DNA of 64,000 bases from Chitinophagaceae bacterium. GTDB taxonomy: Bacteria > Bacteroidota > Bacteroidia > Chitinophagales > Chitinophagaceae. Of this stretch, positions 19,185 to 28,977 are shown piece after piece. The stretch covers positions 186,001-250,000 of the forward strand of contig JAEUVJ010000008.1 of NCBI GenBank assembly GCA_016787085.1. Reading direction: 5' to 3'. Under the pieces are notes generated by a model. That model was given only the letters and a program-made list of their open reading frames with translations, did no database searches and was not told where the DNA came from. Within the stretch, counting starts at the first letter, position 1, and every line of letters starts with the position of its first letter. A program made the position numbers and the translations under genes.

Positions 19185-19595
19185 ATGAGCCAGGCAAAAG
19201 AATCCCTGTACAGTATTCCCGCCCGTTATCGTAAAATGGAAAACATGCATATTGTTTTCTGGCTGCTGAAAGATATCAGCTGGTGTATGATATGGAAAGT
19301 ATTGGGCATAGCGATGGTGATACCAACACTAAGCATTGCTATCGTTATCGCCTGGCGAACAAGACAGATCAAATCGGAACTGGCCCATAACCTGGCCGTA
19401 GCTTTCTGGATCAGCGCCAACTCTCTCTGGATGGTGGCTGAATTTTTCTCCTTTGATGAGATGGTAGTGTGGAAAGAATTCACGGGGAAACACCTTGCCC
19501 TTATCCCGTTTGTGACAGGCGCATTGATATTGCTGTATTATTATGCTGTACAGCGTCCCCGTGAATTAAAAGAAAAATCAGTAGTGACTATGTAA
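19185..19595 (+). CDS. Unrecognised small membrane protein
   Basis: 136 residues, family not recognised. Three hydrophobic stretches suggest transmembrane helices: about 38-57 (WKVLGIAMVIPTLSIAIVIA), 70-88 (AVAFWISANSLWMVAEFF) and 103-121 (LALIPFVTGALILLYYYAV). The N-terminal 35 residues are polar and an internal Met at residue 18 (19236) is an alternative start. Spacing of the helices resembles small membrane proteins of unknown function common in this phylum. Neighbours give no functional hint. Confidence 0.6.
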   Translation: MSQAKESLYSIPARYRKMENMHIVFWLLKDISWCMIWKVLGIAMVIPTLSIAIVIAWRTRQIKSELAHNLAVAFWISANSLWMVAEFFSFDEMVVWKEFTGKHLALIPFVTGALILLYYYAVQRPRELKEKSVVTM

Positions 19596-19665
19596 AAACC
19601 GGTGCCAGCTTCTTACGGTTGTTGCGATAGCGTTTGATCAGGTAGATGATGGTCAGCGTAATCAT
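19588..19665 (-). CDS. Possible 25-residue membrane peptide
   Basis: ATG at 19665, stop TAG ending at 19588, overlapping the end of the plus-strand gene by a few bases. The product begins MITLTIIYLIKRYRNN and is a hydrophobic segment followed by a basic tail, as in single-helix membrane peptides. It lies just downstream of the MtfA-like peptidase gene on the same strand. It may equally be chance or a gene remnant. Confidence 0.2.
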   Translation of the reverse strand: MITLTIIYLIKRYRNNRKKLAPVFT

Positions 19666-19693
19666 GGGTGTAGGATTTGAGTTTAGTTGTTAA

Positions 19694-20470
19694 TTAAGCG
19701 ATCAGTTTATTTTGTGTCAAAGGATCCTGGTTCAATACCCGGCACAGCACATCGTACAGATCGGGCATATTTTTCTTCAGCCCGGTAGGGTTCACAAAAA
19801 AGGCTTCCACACTTACTGCCCAGAACTCATGCATGTTGCTGAAGGCATAACTGCGCAGATAACTGCGGCGGTTCGTGATCACATCGGCAAGTATAGGCCC
19901 TGATGTGCTGGAAAATTTCTCGTAGTTCAACCGGAAATTCCTGTCGGCGCCGTATTGTGCAAACACATTATTATGCACCAGGGCATGTGCCATTTCATGC
20001 ACCGCTACATTGGTATTATCCGTACCATTATGCAGGTAGCCGTATAAAAAATGTTTGAATGATAAATAAATCCCGTCCGGAGCCACATGACCGATATAGT
20101 ATTCTTCCTCTGGCCCGGTTTGGTACGCATCGGCCAGTATGTAAATGTCTTTGAAGAAAGACATCATATAGTTGTTCAGACCAAAGGTCACCTGTATAGC
20201 TGATGCGCTGACCAGTATCTCCACATCCTCATGCTTTTCCAGTCCGATAAAATGGAATTGCTTATTGGCCCTGAACTGGAAAACTCTCTTGACGAAACGT
20301 TTCTTTGATTCTTCGGGCAATTCATTGAAATAAGAGAACAAGCTGCCGATAACAAATGAATATCTTTCGAAAACCGCATCACTCATCTCCGCTTCTGCAG
20401 GAAGCTGGTCCATGGCCGGTTTAACAGCCTGGGGTGAGAAAAAACTATTTAGTCTTTGGAATAACTGCAT
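19694..20470 (-). CDS. MtfA-like zinc peptidase (M90 family)
   Basis: 258 residues. Zinc site HEMAH at 158-162 with a likely third ligand Glu222 in FWAVSVEAFFVNP, followed by LYDVLCRVLNQDPL; this arrangement and the late FFVNP...LY...LNQDP pattern match MtfA (peptidase M90), which in E. coli binds the repressor Mlc and has aminopeptidase activity. No signal peptide, so cytoplasmic. The N-terminal 60 residues are variable. What it regulates in a Bacteroidota host, where the E. coli Mlc/PtsG circuit is generally absent, is unknown. Divergent from aspS. Confidence 0.82.
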   Translation of the reverse strand: MQLFQRLNSFFSPQAVKPAMDQLPAEAEMSDAVFERYSFVIGSLFSYFNELPEESKKRFVKRVFQFRANKQFHFIGLEKHEDVEILVSASAIQVTFGLNNYMMSFFKDIYILADAYQTGPEEEYYIGHVAPDGIYLSFKHFLYGYLHNGTDNTNVAVHEMAHALVHNNVFAQYGADRNFRLNYEKFSSTSGPILADVITNRRSYLRSYAFSNMHEFWAVSVEAFFVNPTGLKKNMPDLYDVLCRVLNQDPLTQNKLIA

Positions 20471-20712
20471 AGCGTACGGGATACAGTATAAATGTAGCCA
20501 GACACCGTGTTATATGCAAGTATTGACCGGGTATTTTTAAGTAGTAAAACTACGGCTGATGAGTAAGGCAGTTAATATCAATGAACTAAGTTTTCTATGA
20601 GCAGCAGCATCTACTATCAGGTGTCGGGCAGGTAGTATTACGTATAGACGCCTGAGTTGCAAATCAAACCGGTGACGATCAGCAGCTTTCCTGCCAATCA
20701 GCGCTTACTTAC

Positions 20713-20720
20713 TATATTTG
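20713..20720 (+). promoter_or_regulatory. Promoter -7 box TATATTTG before aspS
   Basis: Exact TAnnTTTG match, 24 bases upstream of the aspS ATG at 20745; the leader contains an A-rich AAAAAGGAAA that may help ribosome binding. Confidence 0.5.
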
Positions 20721-20744
20721 CGGCTCAAAAAGGAAATTTACGAT

Positions 20745-22571
20745 ATGTACAGGACAACAACCTGCGGCGAATTAAGGATGACAGACATTTCCAAAGAAGT
20801 GACACTGGCCGGATGGGTGCAGACAGTAAGAAAATTCGGAGCTATTACATTCGTTGACTTGCGTGACCGTTATGGTATCACACAGCTATTGTTCGGAGAA
20901 GCGCTCAATAAACAATTGGAAGAAAATCCACTTGGACGTGAGTTTGTTTTGCAGGCAACAGGCCTGGTAAATGAACGAAGCAATAAGAACCCGAATATAC
21001 CCACAGGTGATATTGAAATAAATGTGCAGTCGTTTACTATTTTAAATAAATCGGCGGTCCCTCCCTTTACTATCCAGGATGATACAGACGGCGGTGATGA
21101 CCTGCGCATGAAATACCGTTTTCTTGACCTGCGAAGAAATGCAGTAAAGAAAAACCTGGAACTAAGATATGCAGTGAACCGTGCTGCCCGGAACTATTTA
21201 CATAACCAGGGCTTCATGGATATCGAAACGCCTTTCCTGATCAAGTCAACCCCCGAAGGGGCCCGGGACTTTGTTGTTCCATCCAGGATGAACCCCGGAC
21301 AATTCTATGCATTGCCGCAATCACCACAAACTTTCAAACAACTGCTGATGGTAAGCGGGTACGACCGCTATTACCAGGTGGTGAAATGTTTTCGTGACGA
21401 GGACCTGCGGGCCGATCGTCAGCCGGAATTCACACAGATAGATTGTGAGATGGCATTTGTAGAGCAGGAAGATATTCTCAATATGTTCGAAGGAATGGTA
21501 AAATCCATTTTCAAAGATGTAAAAGGTATTGACTATACAGAGAAAGTACAGCGCATGACCTGGGAAGATGCGATGTGGAATTATGGCAACGACAAACCGG
21601 ACATTCGCTTTGACATGTCCTTACTGAATTTGAAAAAACCCTCATCGGTGTATGTATCGAAACCCGATCATGCTTCGCTGATCAACGGCGCAGACTTTAA
21701 AGTATTTGATGACGCGGAAACTGTTTTAGCCATTGCTGTACCCAGCTGCAGCGAATACAGCCGCAAACAAACCGATGAATTGACCGAATGGGTGAAACGT
21801 CCGCAGATCGGCATGAAAGGCCTGGTATTCATTAAATGTAATACAGATGGCAGTTATAAAAGCAGTGTTGACAAATTCTACAGCGAAGAAAAATTAAAAG
21901 CCATTGCTGAAGCAGCTCATGCCCAGACAGGTGATCTGATACTGATACTTGCCGGCGCTGAAGAAAGAACAAGAAAAGCCATAAGCGAACTGCGTTTAGA
22001 AATGGCAGAACGCCTTGGATTGCGCAAAAAAGAGGAATTCAGATTGCTGTGGGTACTCGATTTTCCTTTGTTTGAGTATGACGAAGAAGGTAACCGGTGG
22101 GTAGCCCGTCACCACCCGTTCACATCACCTAAGCCAGAGCAAATAGCCACGATGATCAATAACAACCCGGTTATTGAGAATGCAGCGGAATACCTGAAAC
22201 ATCCCTATGCCAGTATTAAGGCCAATGCTTATGACATGGTATTGAACGGAAATGAAATTGGTGGTGGCTCCATCCGTATCTATCAAAGGGAATTACAGGA
22301 AAAAATGTTCGCCGCCCTCGGTATGGATAAAGATGAACAGCAGCACAAATTCGGTTTCCTGCTTGGCGCTTTCGAATACGGCGCCCCGCCGCATGGAGGC
22401 ATCGCCTTTGGGTTTGACCGCTTGTGCGCCATCCTTGGCGGCAGTGAAAGTATCCGTGACTTTATCGCCTTCCCGAAGAACAATGCAGGAAGAGATGTGA
22501 TGCTGGATGCACCTGCTACCATAGATGATAAGCAATTTGACGAACTGCAGATAAAATTGAATCTTAAATAG
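20745..22571 (+). CDS. aspS: Aspartyl-tRNA synthetase
   Basis: 608 residues; class II synthetase charging tRNA-Asp in the cytoplasm. N-terminal OB-fold anticodon domain ([23 protein letters not shown]), class II motif 1 near [15 protein letters not shown], motif 2 [18 protein letters not shown], the bacterial GAD insertion domain in the middle, and motif 3 [16 protein letters not shown]. The ATG at 20745 gives the usual N-terminus ([10 protein letters not shown]); an upstream TTG at 20718 overlaps the promoter box and is unlikely. Bacterial-type length. Single gene with its own promoter. Confidence 0.97.
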   Translation: MYRTTTCGELRMTDISKEVTLAGWVQTVRKFGAITFVDLRDRYGITQLLFGEALNKQLEENPLGREFVLQATGLVNERSNKNPNIPTGDIEINVQSFTILNKSAVPPFTIQDDTDGGDDLRMKYRFLDLRRNAVKKNLELRYAVNRAARNYLHNQGFMDIETPFLIKSTPEGARDFVVPSRMNPGQFYALPQSPQTFKQLLMVSGYDRYYQVVKCFRDEDLRADRQPEFTQIDCEMAFVEQEDILNMFEGMVKSIFKDVKGIDYTEKVQRMTWEDAMWNYGNDKPDIRFDMSLLNLKKPSSVYVSKPDHASLINGADFKVFDDAETVLAIAVPSCSEYSRKQTDELTEWVKRPQIGMKGLVFIKCNTDGSYKSSVDKFYSEEKLKAIAEAAHAQTGDLILILAGAEERTRKAISELRLEMAERLGLRKKEEFRLLWVLDFPLFEYDEEGNRWVARHHPFTSPKPEQIATMINNNPVIENAAEYLKHPYASIKANAYDMVLNGNEIGGGSIRIYQRELQEKMFAALGMDKDEQQHKFGFLLGAFEYGAPPHGGIAFGFDRLCAILGGSESIRDFIAFPKNNAGRDVMLDAPATIDDKQFDELQIKLNLK

Positions 22572-22977
22572 GCAGTGCCGTTCTGCCATAGTCCTCTTTA
22601 AAGATTCATTCCGTATTTTTCATGCAGGCAAATCTGTATATAGCAAGATAGCGCCCATTCCATTTATTGCAGATGTGCCACCTGTGTGTTTACCCAATAC
22701 ACACGATTCTACTATCACCCCTTCGGGGTTCTGATCCTTTTAACTGCCTGTCTATAAAAATTTCATCCCTTCGGGACTAAAACCTCAAAAGGATGACATC
22801 ACTATTAAAAAGACAAGAAATCACATTAAACCACAAACAGAACCCCGAAAGGGTGATAATAATATAAAGCAGGAAACCATACTCAATCAAAAGCAAAACT
22901 CCGAAGGAGTGGCATTAGGAATAAAAGCGTCGAGTATTTAATATATTTGAACAGAATCAAACCATGCTCTGATCCCC
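22572..22977. other. Intergenic region carrying a multi-hairpin element
   Basis: 406 bases after aspS with no gene. A weak GGCAG/CTGCC hairpin lies just after the stop codon. The remainder is dominated by the nested inverted repeat at 22713-22916. Confidence 0.6.
22713..22916. repeat. Nested multi-hairpin repeat with UUCG loops
   Basis: TATCACCCCTTCGGGGTTCTG (22713-22733) is the reverse complement, 20 of 21 bases, of 22838-22858. Between them ATCCTTTT (22734-22741) pairs with AAAAGGAT (22787-22794), enclosing TCCCTTCGGGA. A further ACTCCGAAGGAGT hairpin is at 22899-22911. Two of the small hairpins have C(UUCG)G loops on the plus strand, which are unusually stable in RNA. Confidence 0.75.
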
Positions 22978-23469
22978 ATGCCACTCAAATGGAAAATATT
23001 CCTGGCGCTGAATTTTATCACGGCGATTCCTGCGCTCATACTCCTGGCGCTGCTGATCATTGGATTGACCACTGAAAGCAACCGGGATGAAGACTACCTG
23101 TGGGGATCTGTTTTCGGGGCAGGTCTGTTATTCATCATCCTGAACAATTTTCTGAATATTCTCATCTTGCAACGGCATTACCCGGACAGACCGCTGCGAT
23201 CCCCTGTCAAAACAAGCCATATCATCCTGCTGATATTGTCCGCTCTTACTACCATCGGTATGATCATTGTCTGTATCTATGCAGCCATGTGGGTGTTCGG
23301 CGATGAAAATGACGGAAGGGACTTTACCGGCAAATTGATGCTGATAGCATTTTTTGCAGGGCTAGTGCTGGAGCTGATCATCATCGTAATGCAAAGCTGG
23401 CTCCCCGCAGTGATCAGCCGGCATCACCAGAAAAAAATGAACTCACTCATCAATGATATCGGGCTGTAA
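22978..23469 (+). CDS. Unrecognised four-helix membrane protein, copy 1
   Basis: 163 residues with four hydrophobic segments (about 7-29, 43-63, 82-105, 119-142), family not recognised. It shares a signature with the next gene: NILILQRHYPDRPLRSPVKT here, NILNNNYPDEPVTGKQKT there, at the same place after helix 2. The two are adjacent, on the same strand, nearly the same length and have the same helix layout, so they are probably an old tandem duplication. No charged catalytic pattern is visible. Confidence 0.7.
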   Translation: MPLKWKIFLALNFITAIPALILLALLIIGLTTESNRDEDYLWGSVFGAGLLFIILNNFLNILILQRHYPDRPLRSPVKTSHIILLILSALTTIGMIIVCIYAAMWVFGDENDGRDFTGKLMLIAFFAGLVLELIIIVMQSWLPAVISRHHQKKMNSLINDIGL

Positions 23470-23499
23470 CCTATTGGAAAATCACTTATTTTACAACAC

Positions 23500-23994
23500 A
23501 TGCCGGTAAGATGGATCATATACAGGATCATTTGCATCATACAACTGCTCGCCGCCTCCATTCTGGCGATCACCTCACTGATCAATTTCTTCCAGGTATT
23601 TACATGGGGAGAACTGTTACGGACATTGTTGTTTGTACTGATTTTCCTGTTGTCGGTTTTGGCTATTAACATCCTGAACAATAACTACCCCGATGAGCCG
23701 GTAACAGGCAAACAAAAAACAAATTTTAACCGCTTGTTCCTGGTGAATTTTCTTTTCCTGGTCTTTCAGTTCGGGATCATTTTTGCCGAATACCGTGAAC
23801 TCGCTTTGCTCGCAACATTCATGAACCGGGGAATGATCAGACTACCTTTTCAGCTCTTTCTGCCTTTGCTGACCAGTCTCATCATGTTAGTCTTTCAACT
23901 CATCATCCTTTACGGGTTATACACCCTCAGGCGTGAGCTTTATATGAACTTTATGAAAAAGCAATTCGAGTTTGAAAAAAATCCTTCTGCATAG
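23500..23994 (+). CDS. Unrecognised four-helix membrane protein, copy 2
   Basis: 164 residues, four hydrophobic segments (about 7-28, 38-58, 76-96, 115-140) and a charged C-terminal tail (MKKQFEFEKNPSA). It begins 30 bases after its likely paralogue and shares the NIL...YPDEP...KT signature following helix 2. Probably co-transcribed with it. The gene is convergent with the protease gene, only three bases apart. Function unknown. Confidence 0.7.
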   Translation: MPVRWIIYRIICIIQLLAASILAITSLINFFQVFTWGELLRTLLFVLIFLLSVLAINILNNNYPDEPVTGKQKTNFNRLFLVNFLFLVFQFGIIFAEYRELALLATFMNRGMIRLPFQLFLPLLTSLIMLVFQLIILYGLYTLRRELYMNFMKKQFEFEKNPSA

Positions 23995-23997
23995 AAG

Positions 23998-25383
23998 TTA
24001 CCAGCCCCTCTTCCAGCCATAGTAGAGATAGATGCCGCCAATAACAAGAATAATGGAGATGACCCTGAAGAAATTCTTTTGTAAAAAAGAACTGCGGTCT
24101 TCTCCGGCTTCTACCCGTTGAGTACACAGGGTGATATAGTAATTCAGCATCGGGTAGTTGCTGTTGACCTTTTTTACATCTTCGAACCTTTTCAGCGCCT
24201 TTTTATAATACGACTGATAAAAATAACGCAGTCCTTCGTTATACAGTAAAGATGACCGGCTGAGATGTGATTTCACCTTAGCACTGTCAATGAATTCTTT
24301 CATGACTATTACGGGTATCGCAAAATTATAGCCTGATGCGAGACCGCCGGTTGCCTGTTCCAGGCTGCCAAAGGTGGCCAGCCCGATAACTTCGCCTCTG
24401 TCATTGCAGACGGGACTACCACTACTTCCATGTGATATCATAGCATCCATCTGCACGACTGGCCATCCTCCAATGGATCGTTTGATGGCACTTACCACGC
24501 CGGCGGTAAGTGTAGGTTCTGTATTCGACTCTTCTGCCAGGAATATATTGCTGGTGGCAGGTTCCGGATAACCATATACAAGTATCTTTTCGCCTATCCT
24601 GATGATAGAATCCCTGCTCACAGGAAGTGTAGGCATGTCCCGCACATCATCCAGCTTCAGGATCGCTACATCCTTTCCCGGCATGGCTTTTCCTTTAACC
24701 ACCACTTTCGCCGGCTTTTTTATTTTGAATGGCTGATTAGGCCCGTTATCTGCCCGGTAAATAATAAAAATATCCTTTTGCAGATCGAACAGGATCATCG
24801 AAGACAGCTGTGAATAGATCAGGCTATAGGAATTGTACAAAAGGCTGCGTTGCTCGTCCGTTAATGTCATGGCCCATGACGACTCCAATGAACGGATATT
24901 GGCGTCTGCCACTTCACGGAATGTTGAAAGGATAAACTTTTGCCGGATGAAAGCACTGTCCCTGTCTATAATATGGCAATTGGTCACAAAGTAGCCATCC
25001 CCGGTTATAAAGAAACCGGTACCGTTTGAAACGATCCGGTGTTGCTGACTCAGGTACTGGGTGGTGGCGGCAAAGTATCGAAGCGGATTGTTGTATAACG
25101 CCTTCACCACTATATCCAGCTTCTGTTCCGCCGATAATAGGTTCCGCGTCATATCCAGCCTCTGTACAGAATCCACAAGCTGGTTGAACCTGCGCTGGCT
25201 GATCTCCACTTTGTTAACATACACGGTAGCGGAAAAAACAGTTTGCACCATCGCCACACCTGGCGCATTGATCGCATAGTTATGCTCGCCGGGAATGACT
25301 GGCTGTGCCAGCAGTAAACCATATGCCCTGCAAGAAAGCAGTACTGCCAGTATTATCTTAATATGACCCCCGGGATGTTTCAT
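23998..25383 (-). CDS. Exported trypsin-like serine protease with C-terminal membrane anchor
   Basis: 461 residues. Signal peptide at the N-terminus (IILAVLLSCRAYGLLLAQ). The S1-type catalytic triad is readable: His137 in YFVTNCHIID, Asp238 in KDVAILKLDD, Ser321 in SHGSSGSPV, as in DegP/HtrA-like trypsin folds. No PDZ domain is recognisable. After the protease comes a helical region (about 370-425, NEGLRYFYQSYYKKALKRFEDV, TPR-like) and a transmembrane helix at about 439-457 (FFRVISIILVIGGIYLYYGW). The protein is therefore probably periplasmic and tethered to the inner membrane. Between residues 140 and 225 the protein has a long insertion compared with simple S1C proteases. Confidence 0.83.
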   Translation of the reverse strand: MKHPGGHIKIILAVLLSCRAYGLLLAQPVIPGEHNYAINAPGVAMVQTVFSATVYVNKVEISQRRFNQLVDSVQRLDMTRNLLSAEQKLDIVVKALYNNPLRYFAATTQYLSQQHRIVSNGTGFFITGDGYFVTNCHIIDRDSAFIRQKFILSTFREVADANIRSLESSWAMTLTDEQRSLLYNSYSLIYSQLSSMILFDLQKDIFIIYRADNGPNQPFKIKKPAKVVVKGKAMPGKDVAILKLDDVRDMPTLPVSRDSIIRIGEKILVYGYPEPATSNIFLAEESNTEPTLTAGVVSAIKRSIGGWPVVQMDAMISHGSSGSPVCNDRGEVIGLATFGSLEQATGGLASGYNFAIPVIVMKEFIDSAKVKSHLSRSSLLYNEGLRYFYQSYYKKALKRFEDVKKVNSNYPMLNYYITLCTQRVEAGEDRSSFLQKNFFRVISIILVIGGIYLYYGWKRGW

Positions 25384-25488
25384 TCAGCGCATCAAAATAA
25401 TCAAAAAAGCTGTTGTCTCCGCTACTCACCCTGCTATAATATACGATCAGGCCTGATTGTTGTAAATTGCCTGTAAACTTATTTGGCT

Positions 25489-26346
25489 ATGCGGCAGTAT
25501 TTTTTGTATATCCTGTTCCTGGCTGTTATTACCGGTTGTCAAAAGGAAAACCAGGAGAATAATAACAATGCTGCATTGGCTGAGCAAACTATCCTGAACA
25601 CTGCTTATGGAACGGATGCACAGCAGAAAATGGATGTGTATTTACCTGCCGGAAGAACCACCGACACCACCAAAGTGATCATCCTCATCCATGGGGGTGC
25701 ATGGTCGTCGGGAGATAAAGCCGATTTTACTCCTTTTGTGGACACACTGAAACTGAGATTACCCGGTTATGCGATCTTCAATATCAATTACCGGCTGGCG
25801 ACCGCTACCGCTAATCTTTTCCCCACACAGGAAAATGATGTAAAAAATGCTGTTGATTTCATTATAAGCAAGTCATCTGAATACAAGATATCCCGTAAGA
25901 TCGCATTACTCGGTGCCAGTGCCGGAGGCCATCTTGCATTGTTGCATGGGTATAAAAACCTAAGCCCCGTAAAAGTAAAGGCCATTGTTGATTTTTTCGG
26001 GCCCACAGATATGGTAACCATGCACAGCCATCCCGCCAATCCGCTGCTCGTATCTTTATTGGAAACCTTACTTGCAGGCTCGCCTGCTACCAATCCCGCC
26101 ATGTACCAGCAATCAAGCCCTATCAATTTTGTAAGCCCGGAAAGCCCGCCCACCATTATCCTGCAGGGTGGTCTTGATCCATTAGTGCCGGTATCACAAT
26201 CCACATCACTGGATGCAAAGCTTCAAAGCAAAGGAGTGGTCAGCCAATATGTTTTTTATCCTGCAGAAGGCCATGGCTGGACCGGCGCCAACCTTACTCA
26301 TTCTTTCAATGCCATCCAGGCCTTCCTGAACGCTAACGTGAATTAG
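25489..26346 (+). CDS. Alpha/beta hydrolase lipoprotein (BD-FAE/esterase type)
   Basis: 285 residues. The start ATG at 25489 opens a lipoprotein signal with lipobox LAVITGCQKEN, so the protein is anchored to a membrane facing outward from the cytoplasm. Esterase motifs: oxyanion-hole HGGAWSSG, nucleophile elbow LLGASAGGH, acid in LQGGLDPLVPV and a final GHGW histidine. This is the pattern of hormone-sensitive-lipase-like or BD-FAE carbohydrate esterases. Substrate (acetylated or feruloylated glycan, lipid) is unknown. Confidence 0.85.
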   Translation: MRQYFLYILFLAVITGCQKENQENNNNAALAEQTILNTAYGTDAQQKMDVYLPAGRTTDTTKVIILIHGGAWSSGDKADFTPFVDTLKLRLPGYAIFNINYRLATATANLFPTQENDVKNAVDFIISKSSEYKISRKIALLGASAGGHLALLHGYKNLSPVKVKAIVDFFGPTDMVTMHSHPANPLLVSLLETLLAGSPATNPAMYQQSSPINFVSPESPPTIILQGGLDPLVPVSQSTSLDAKLQSKGVVSQYVFYPAEGHGWTGANLTHSFNAIQAFLNANVN

Positions 26347-26473
26347 CTTGTTTTTTTACAAATACTGACCAGCAAAGACACATATATTGAACGGATTCGG
26401 TATATTCGGCAAAACGGTTGTTTCCGCATGAAAGCATGTGAAGCAACTTTTTTTATTTGTCCAAAAAACTGCT

Positions 26474-27922
26474 ATGACCGGTCGCCAATTATTTGAAGAA
26501 TACAAAGCCTACCCGGGTATATGGGATGAGATGTGTGCTGATAATACTATCCGTCCGCAGTACCTGCAGGTATTCAACGATATCAGCCAATTGCCGGATG
26601 AATTACTGCATCAGAAAGATAAGCAGGCCGGGGAACTATTCATGAACCAGGGTATTACCTTTACCGTATACAGCGATAATGCAGGTATTGAAAGGATATT
26701 CCCGTTCGATATTATACCCCGCATATTGACATCGAAAGAATGGGACCATATACAACAAGGCATTACCCAGCGGCTGAAAGCGCTGAACTTATTCCTGAAA
26801 GATATTTATTCAGAACAGCAGATCATCAAAGACAAGATCATTCCTGCTGAACTGATCGCTACCTGTCCTCATTATACCCGTGAAGTACACGGGGTATCCG
26901 TTCCGCATGACCTTTATGTTCATATATCGGGGATTGATCTTATCCGTGGGCAGGATGGAACATTCTATATTTTAGAAGATAACCTGCGGACCCCATCAGG
27001 CGTGTCGTATATGCTGGAAAACCGCGAAGTGACCAAAAGGATCTTTCCGGGCATGCTGGCTGACAGCAAGGTGCGAATGATCAACAGTTATCCGCTGTTG
27101 TTACAGGAGATACTGGCAAGCCTGGCACCACAGCAGATCGCTGATCCTACCGTAGTATTGCTGACGCCGGGTGTTTACAACTCTGCCTATTTTGAACATA
27201 CTTTTCTTGCACGCTCCATGGGAGTACCACTAGTAGAAGGCCGTGACCTGCTGATAGATAATCATAAAGTATATATGAAAACAACAGCAGGGCTGCGGCA
27301 AGTACATGTGATCTACCGGAGGATAGATGATGATTATCTTGACCCGCTGGTCTTTAAGCCCGACAGCGCTTTGGGTGTTCCGGGGTTAATGAGTGCCTAT
27401 AGAAAAGGAAATGTAGCCATCGCCAATGCGGTAGGCAACGGAGTGGCCGACGACAAAGCTGTATATGCTTTTGTTCCGGCCATGATAAAATATTACCTGA
27501 ATGAAGAACCTATTCTTCCCAATGTTCCCACGTATGGCCTGGAAGAAGCAGAAGTAAGGGAATATGTGTTTAAGAATATGGAGAATATGGTTATCAAAAG
27601 GACCAATCAATCAGGCGGCTATGGTATGGTGATGGGTAATAAAGCCAGCGAAAAAGAACTCGAAGAAGTGAAGAAAGCCATTGAGGAAACACCAAGAGAG
27701 TTCATTGCCCAGCCAATCATCAAACTCTCAACGGTTCCTTGTTTTATAGACGGCAAATTGCAGCCACGTCATGTGGACCTGCGGCCTTATGCCCTATGTG
27801 GTCCTTCGGGGATAAAGATCGTGCCGGGCGGATTGACAAGAGTAGCACTGAGAGAAGGCTCGTTGGTGGTGAACTCATCGCAGGGGGGCGGAAGCAAGGA
27901 TACATGGGTGGTGGATTTATAA
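26474..27922 (+). CDS. Circularly permuted ATP-grasp type 2 protein
   Basis: 482 residues from the ATG at 26474; a GTG 36 bases upstream would add an unlike sequence. Family DUF404/DUF407 (CP_ATPgrasp_2): YPGIWDEMCADN, IDLIRGQDGTFYILEDNLRTPSGVSYMLENR (split here as RGQDGTFYILEDNLRTPSGV), VLLTPGVYNSAYFEH, and late NMVIKRTNQSGGYGM and RHVDLRPYAL. ATP-grasp enzymes make amide or peptide bonds with an acyl-phosphate intermediate. Family knowledge: these genes are followed by alpha-E and transglutaminase genes, as here, and are proposed to build or attach a peptide. Start of the three-gene operon. Confidence 0.9.
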   Translation: MTGRQLFEEYKAYPGIWDEMCADNTIRPQYLQVFNDISQLPDELLHQKDKQAGELFMNQGITFTVYSDNAGIERIFPFDIIPRILTSKEWDHIQQGITQRLKALNLFLKDIYSEQQIIKDKIIPAELIATCPHYTREVHGVSVPHDLYVHISGIDLIRGQDGTFYILEDNLRTPSGVSYMLENREVTKRIFPGMLADSKVRMINSYPLLLQEILASLAPQQIADPTVVLLTPGVYNSAYFEHTFLARSMGVPLVEGRDLLIDNHKVYMKTTAGLRQVHVIYRRIDDDYLDPLVFKPDSALGVPGLMSAYRKGNVAIANAVGNGVADDKAVYAFVPAMIKYYLNEEPILPNVPTYGLEEAEVREYVFKNMENMVIKRTNQSGGYGMVMGNKASEKELEEVKKAIEETPREFIAQPIIKLSTVPCFIDGKLQPRHVDLRPYALCGPSGIKIVPGGLTRVALREGSLVVNSSQGGGSKDTWVVDL

Positions 27923-27927
27923 ATGTG

Positions 27928-27975
27928 AATGGTCAATAGGAGGGTTTGCTAGTTTACAATTCACTATTGACCATT
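27928..27975. repeat. Inverted repeat between ATP-grasp and alpha-E genes
   Basis: AATGGTCAATAG (27928-27939) is the exact reverse complement of CTATTGACCATT (27964-27975), separated by 24 bases. There is no T-run. It is a possible RNA fold within the operon mRNA. Confidence 0.55.
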
Positions 27976-28022
27976 GACTATTCACCCAAATTCAGGATAA
28001 CTTTAAACACACAGTAGAATTC

Positions 28023-28964
28023 ATGCTTAGTAGAATTGCAGATTCATTATTCTGGCTGAACAGGTACATGGAAAGAAATGACTGCCTGGTAAGGGTGATC
28101 CGTACCAATTATATTCTTTCATTCGATATCGGCAATACCAATCATTTTTCGTGGAAAGATGTAGCGGCTGCTTTTACCTATTGCCCGGATGGCTTTAAAG
28201 AAGAACAAACAAAAGATACTGCCGCCGCACTAAAGCTGCTGATCACGGATACGGCCAACCTGAATGCCATCAAGGTGATGATCACCAAAGCAAGGGAGAA
28301 TGCAAGAGGTGTGCAGGACAATATAACCAAAGAAGTATGGGAACAGGTGAACCAGTTATACCATATTGTCAATACCCCCGACCTTGATAAAAAACTGAAA
28401 GGCTCAAAAGCCCTGGAAGTAATAGACCTGCTGGACATGAATAACACCCTGTATTATGGCGTTACCGACAGTACGATGCCGCGGGGCCAGGGGTGGAATT
28501 TTATGAACCTGGGCAAGTTCATTGAGCGATGCCTGCTCACCATCGAGGTAACGCATGCCCATTTTGCCAAGATCAATCACCAGTTGGAGGACTCCCAGGA
28601 TATCCTTTTTTGGAGAAACCTGCTGCTATCCTTATCCGGTTATGAACTATATCTAAAGACCTACACCCACGACCAGCATAACATGAATGTAGTGGACCAT
28701 GTCATTCTGAACAAGAATTTTCCACGATCATTGAATTACTCACTCAATCGCATCAAACGGTACCTGGATGAAGTGGTGGAAGATGCGGAGATCGAAGGCA
28801 GCAAACACCTGCAAAAAACATTTGGCCGCATTTGCAGTAAAGTAGAATTTGCCGATCTGAATATGATCAAAGAAATGGGATTGCCCGAATTCCTGCATTC
28901 CGTGCGCCATGACCTTGCCGGTTTTTCCAATCAACTGACGAGGATCTATTTCTCGTATGCCTGA
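28023..28964 (+). CDS. Alpha-E domain protein (DUF403)
   Basis: 313 residues, almost all helical, with the family start MLSRIADSLFWLNRYMER and other conserved stretches (RENARGVQDNIT, NFMNLGKFIERC, FWRNLLLSLSGYELY). Alpha-E proteins are a family of unknown biochemical role found next to CP ATP-grasp and transglutaminase genes. It lies between them here: about 100 bases after the ATP-grasp gene and 13 bases before the transglutaminase gene. Probably a partner or substrate-holding subunit, which is inference. Confidence 0.9.
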   Translation: MLSRIADSLFWLNRYMERNDCLVRVIRTNYILSFDIGNTNHFSWKDVAAAFTYCPDGFKEEQTKDTAAALKLLITDTANLNAIKVMITKARENARGVQDNITKEVWEQVNQLYHIVNTPDLDKKLKGSKALEVIDLLDMNNTLYYGVTDSTMPRGQGWNFMNLGKFIERCLLTIEVTHAHFAKINHQLEDSQDILFWRNLLLSLSGYELYLKTYTHDQHNMNVVDHVILNKNFPRSLNYSLNRIKRYLDEVVEDAEIEGSKHLQKTFGRICSKVEFADLNMIKEMGLPEFLHSVRHDLAGFSNQLTRIYFSYA

Positions 28965-28977
28965 CAACCTGTAATCC

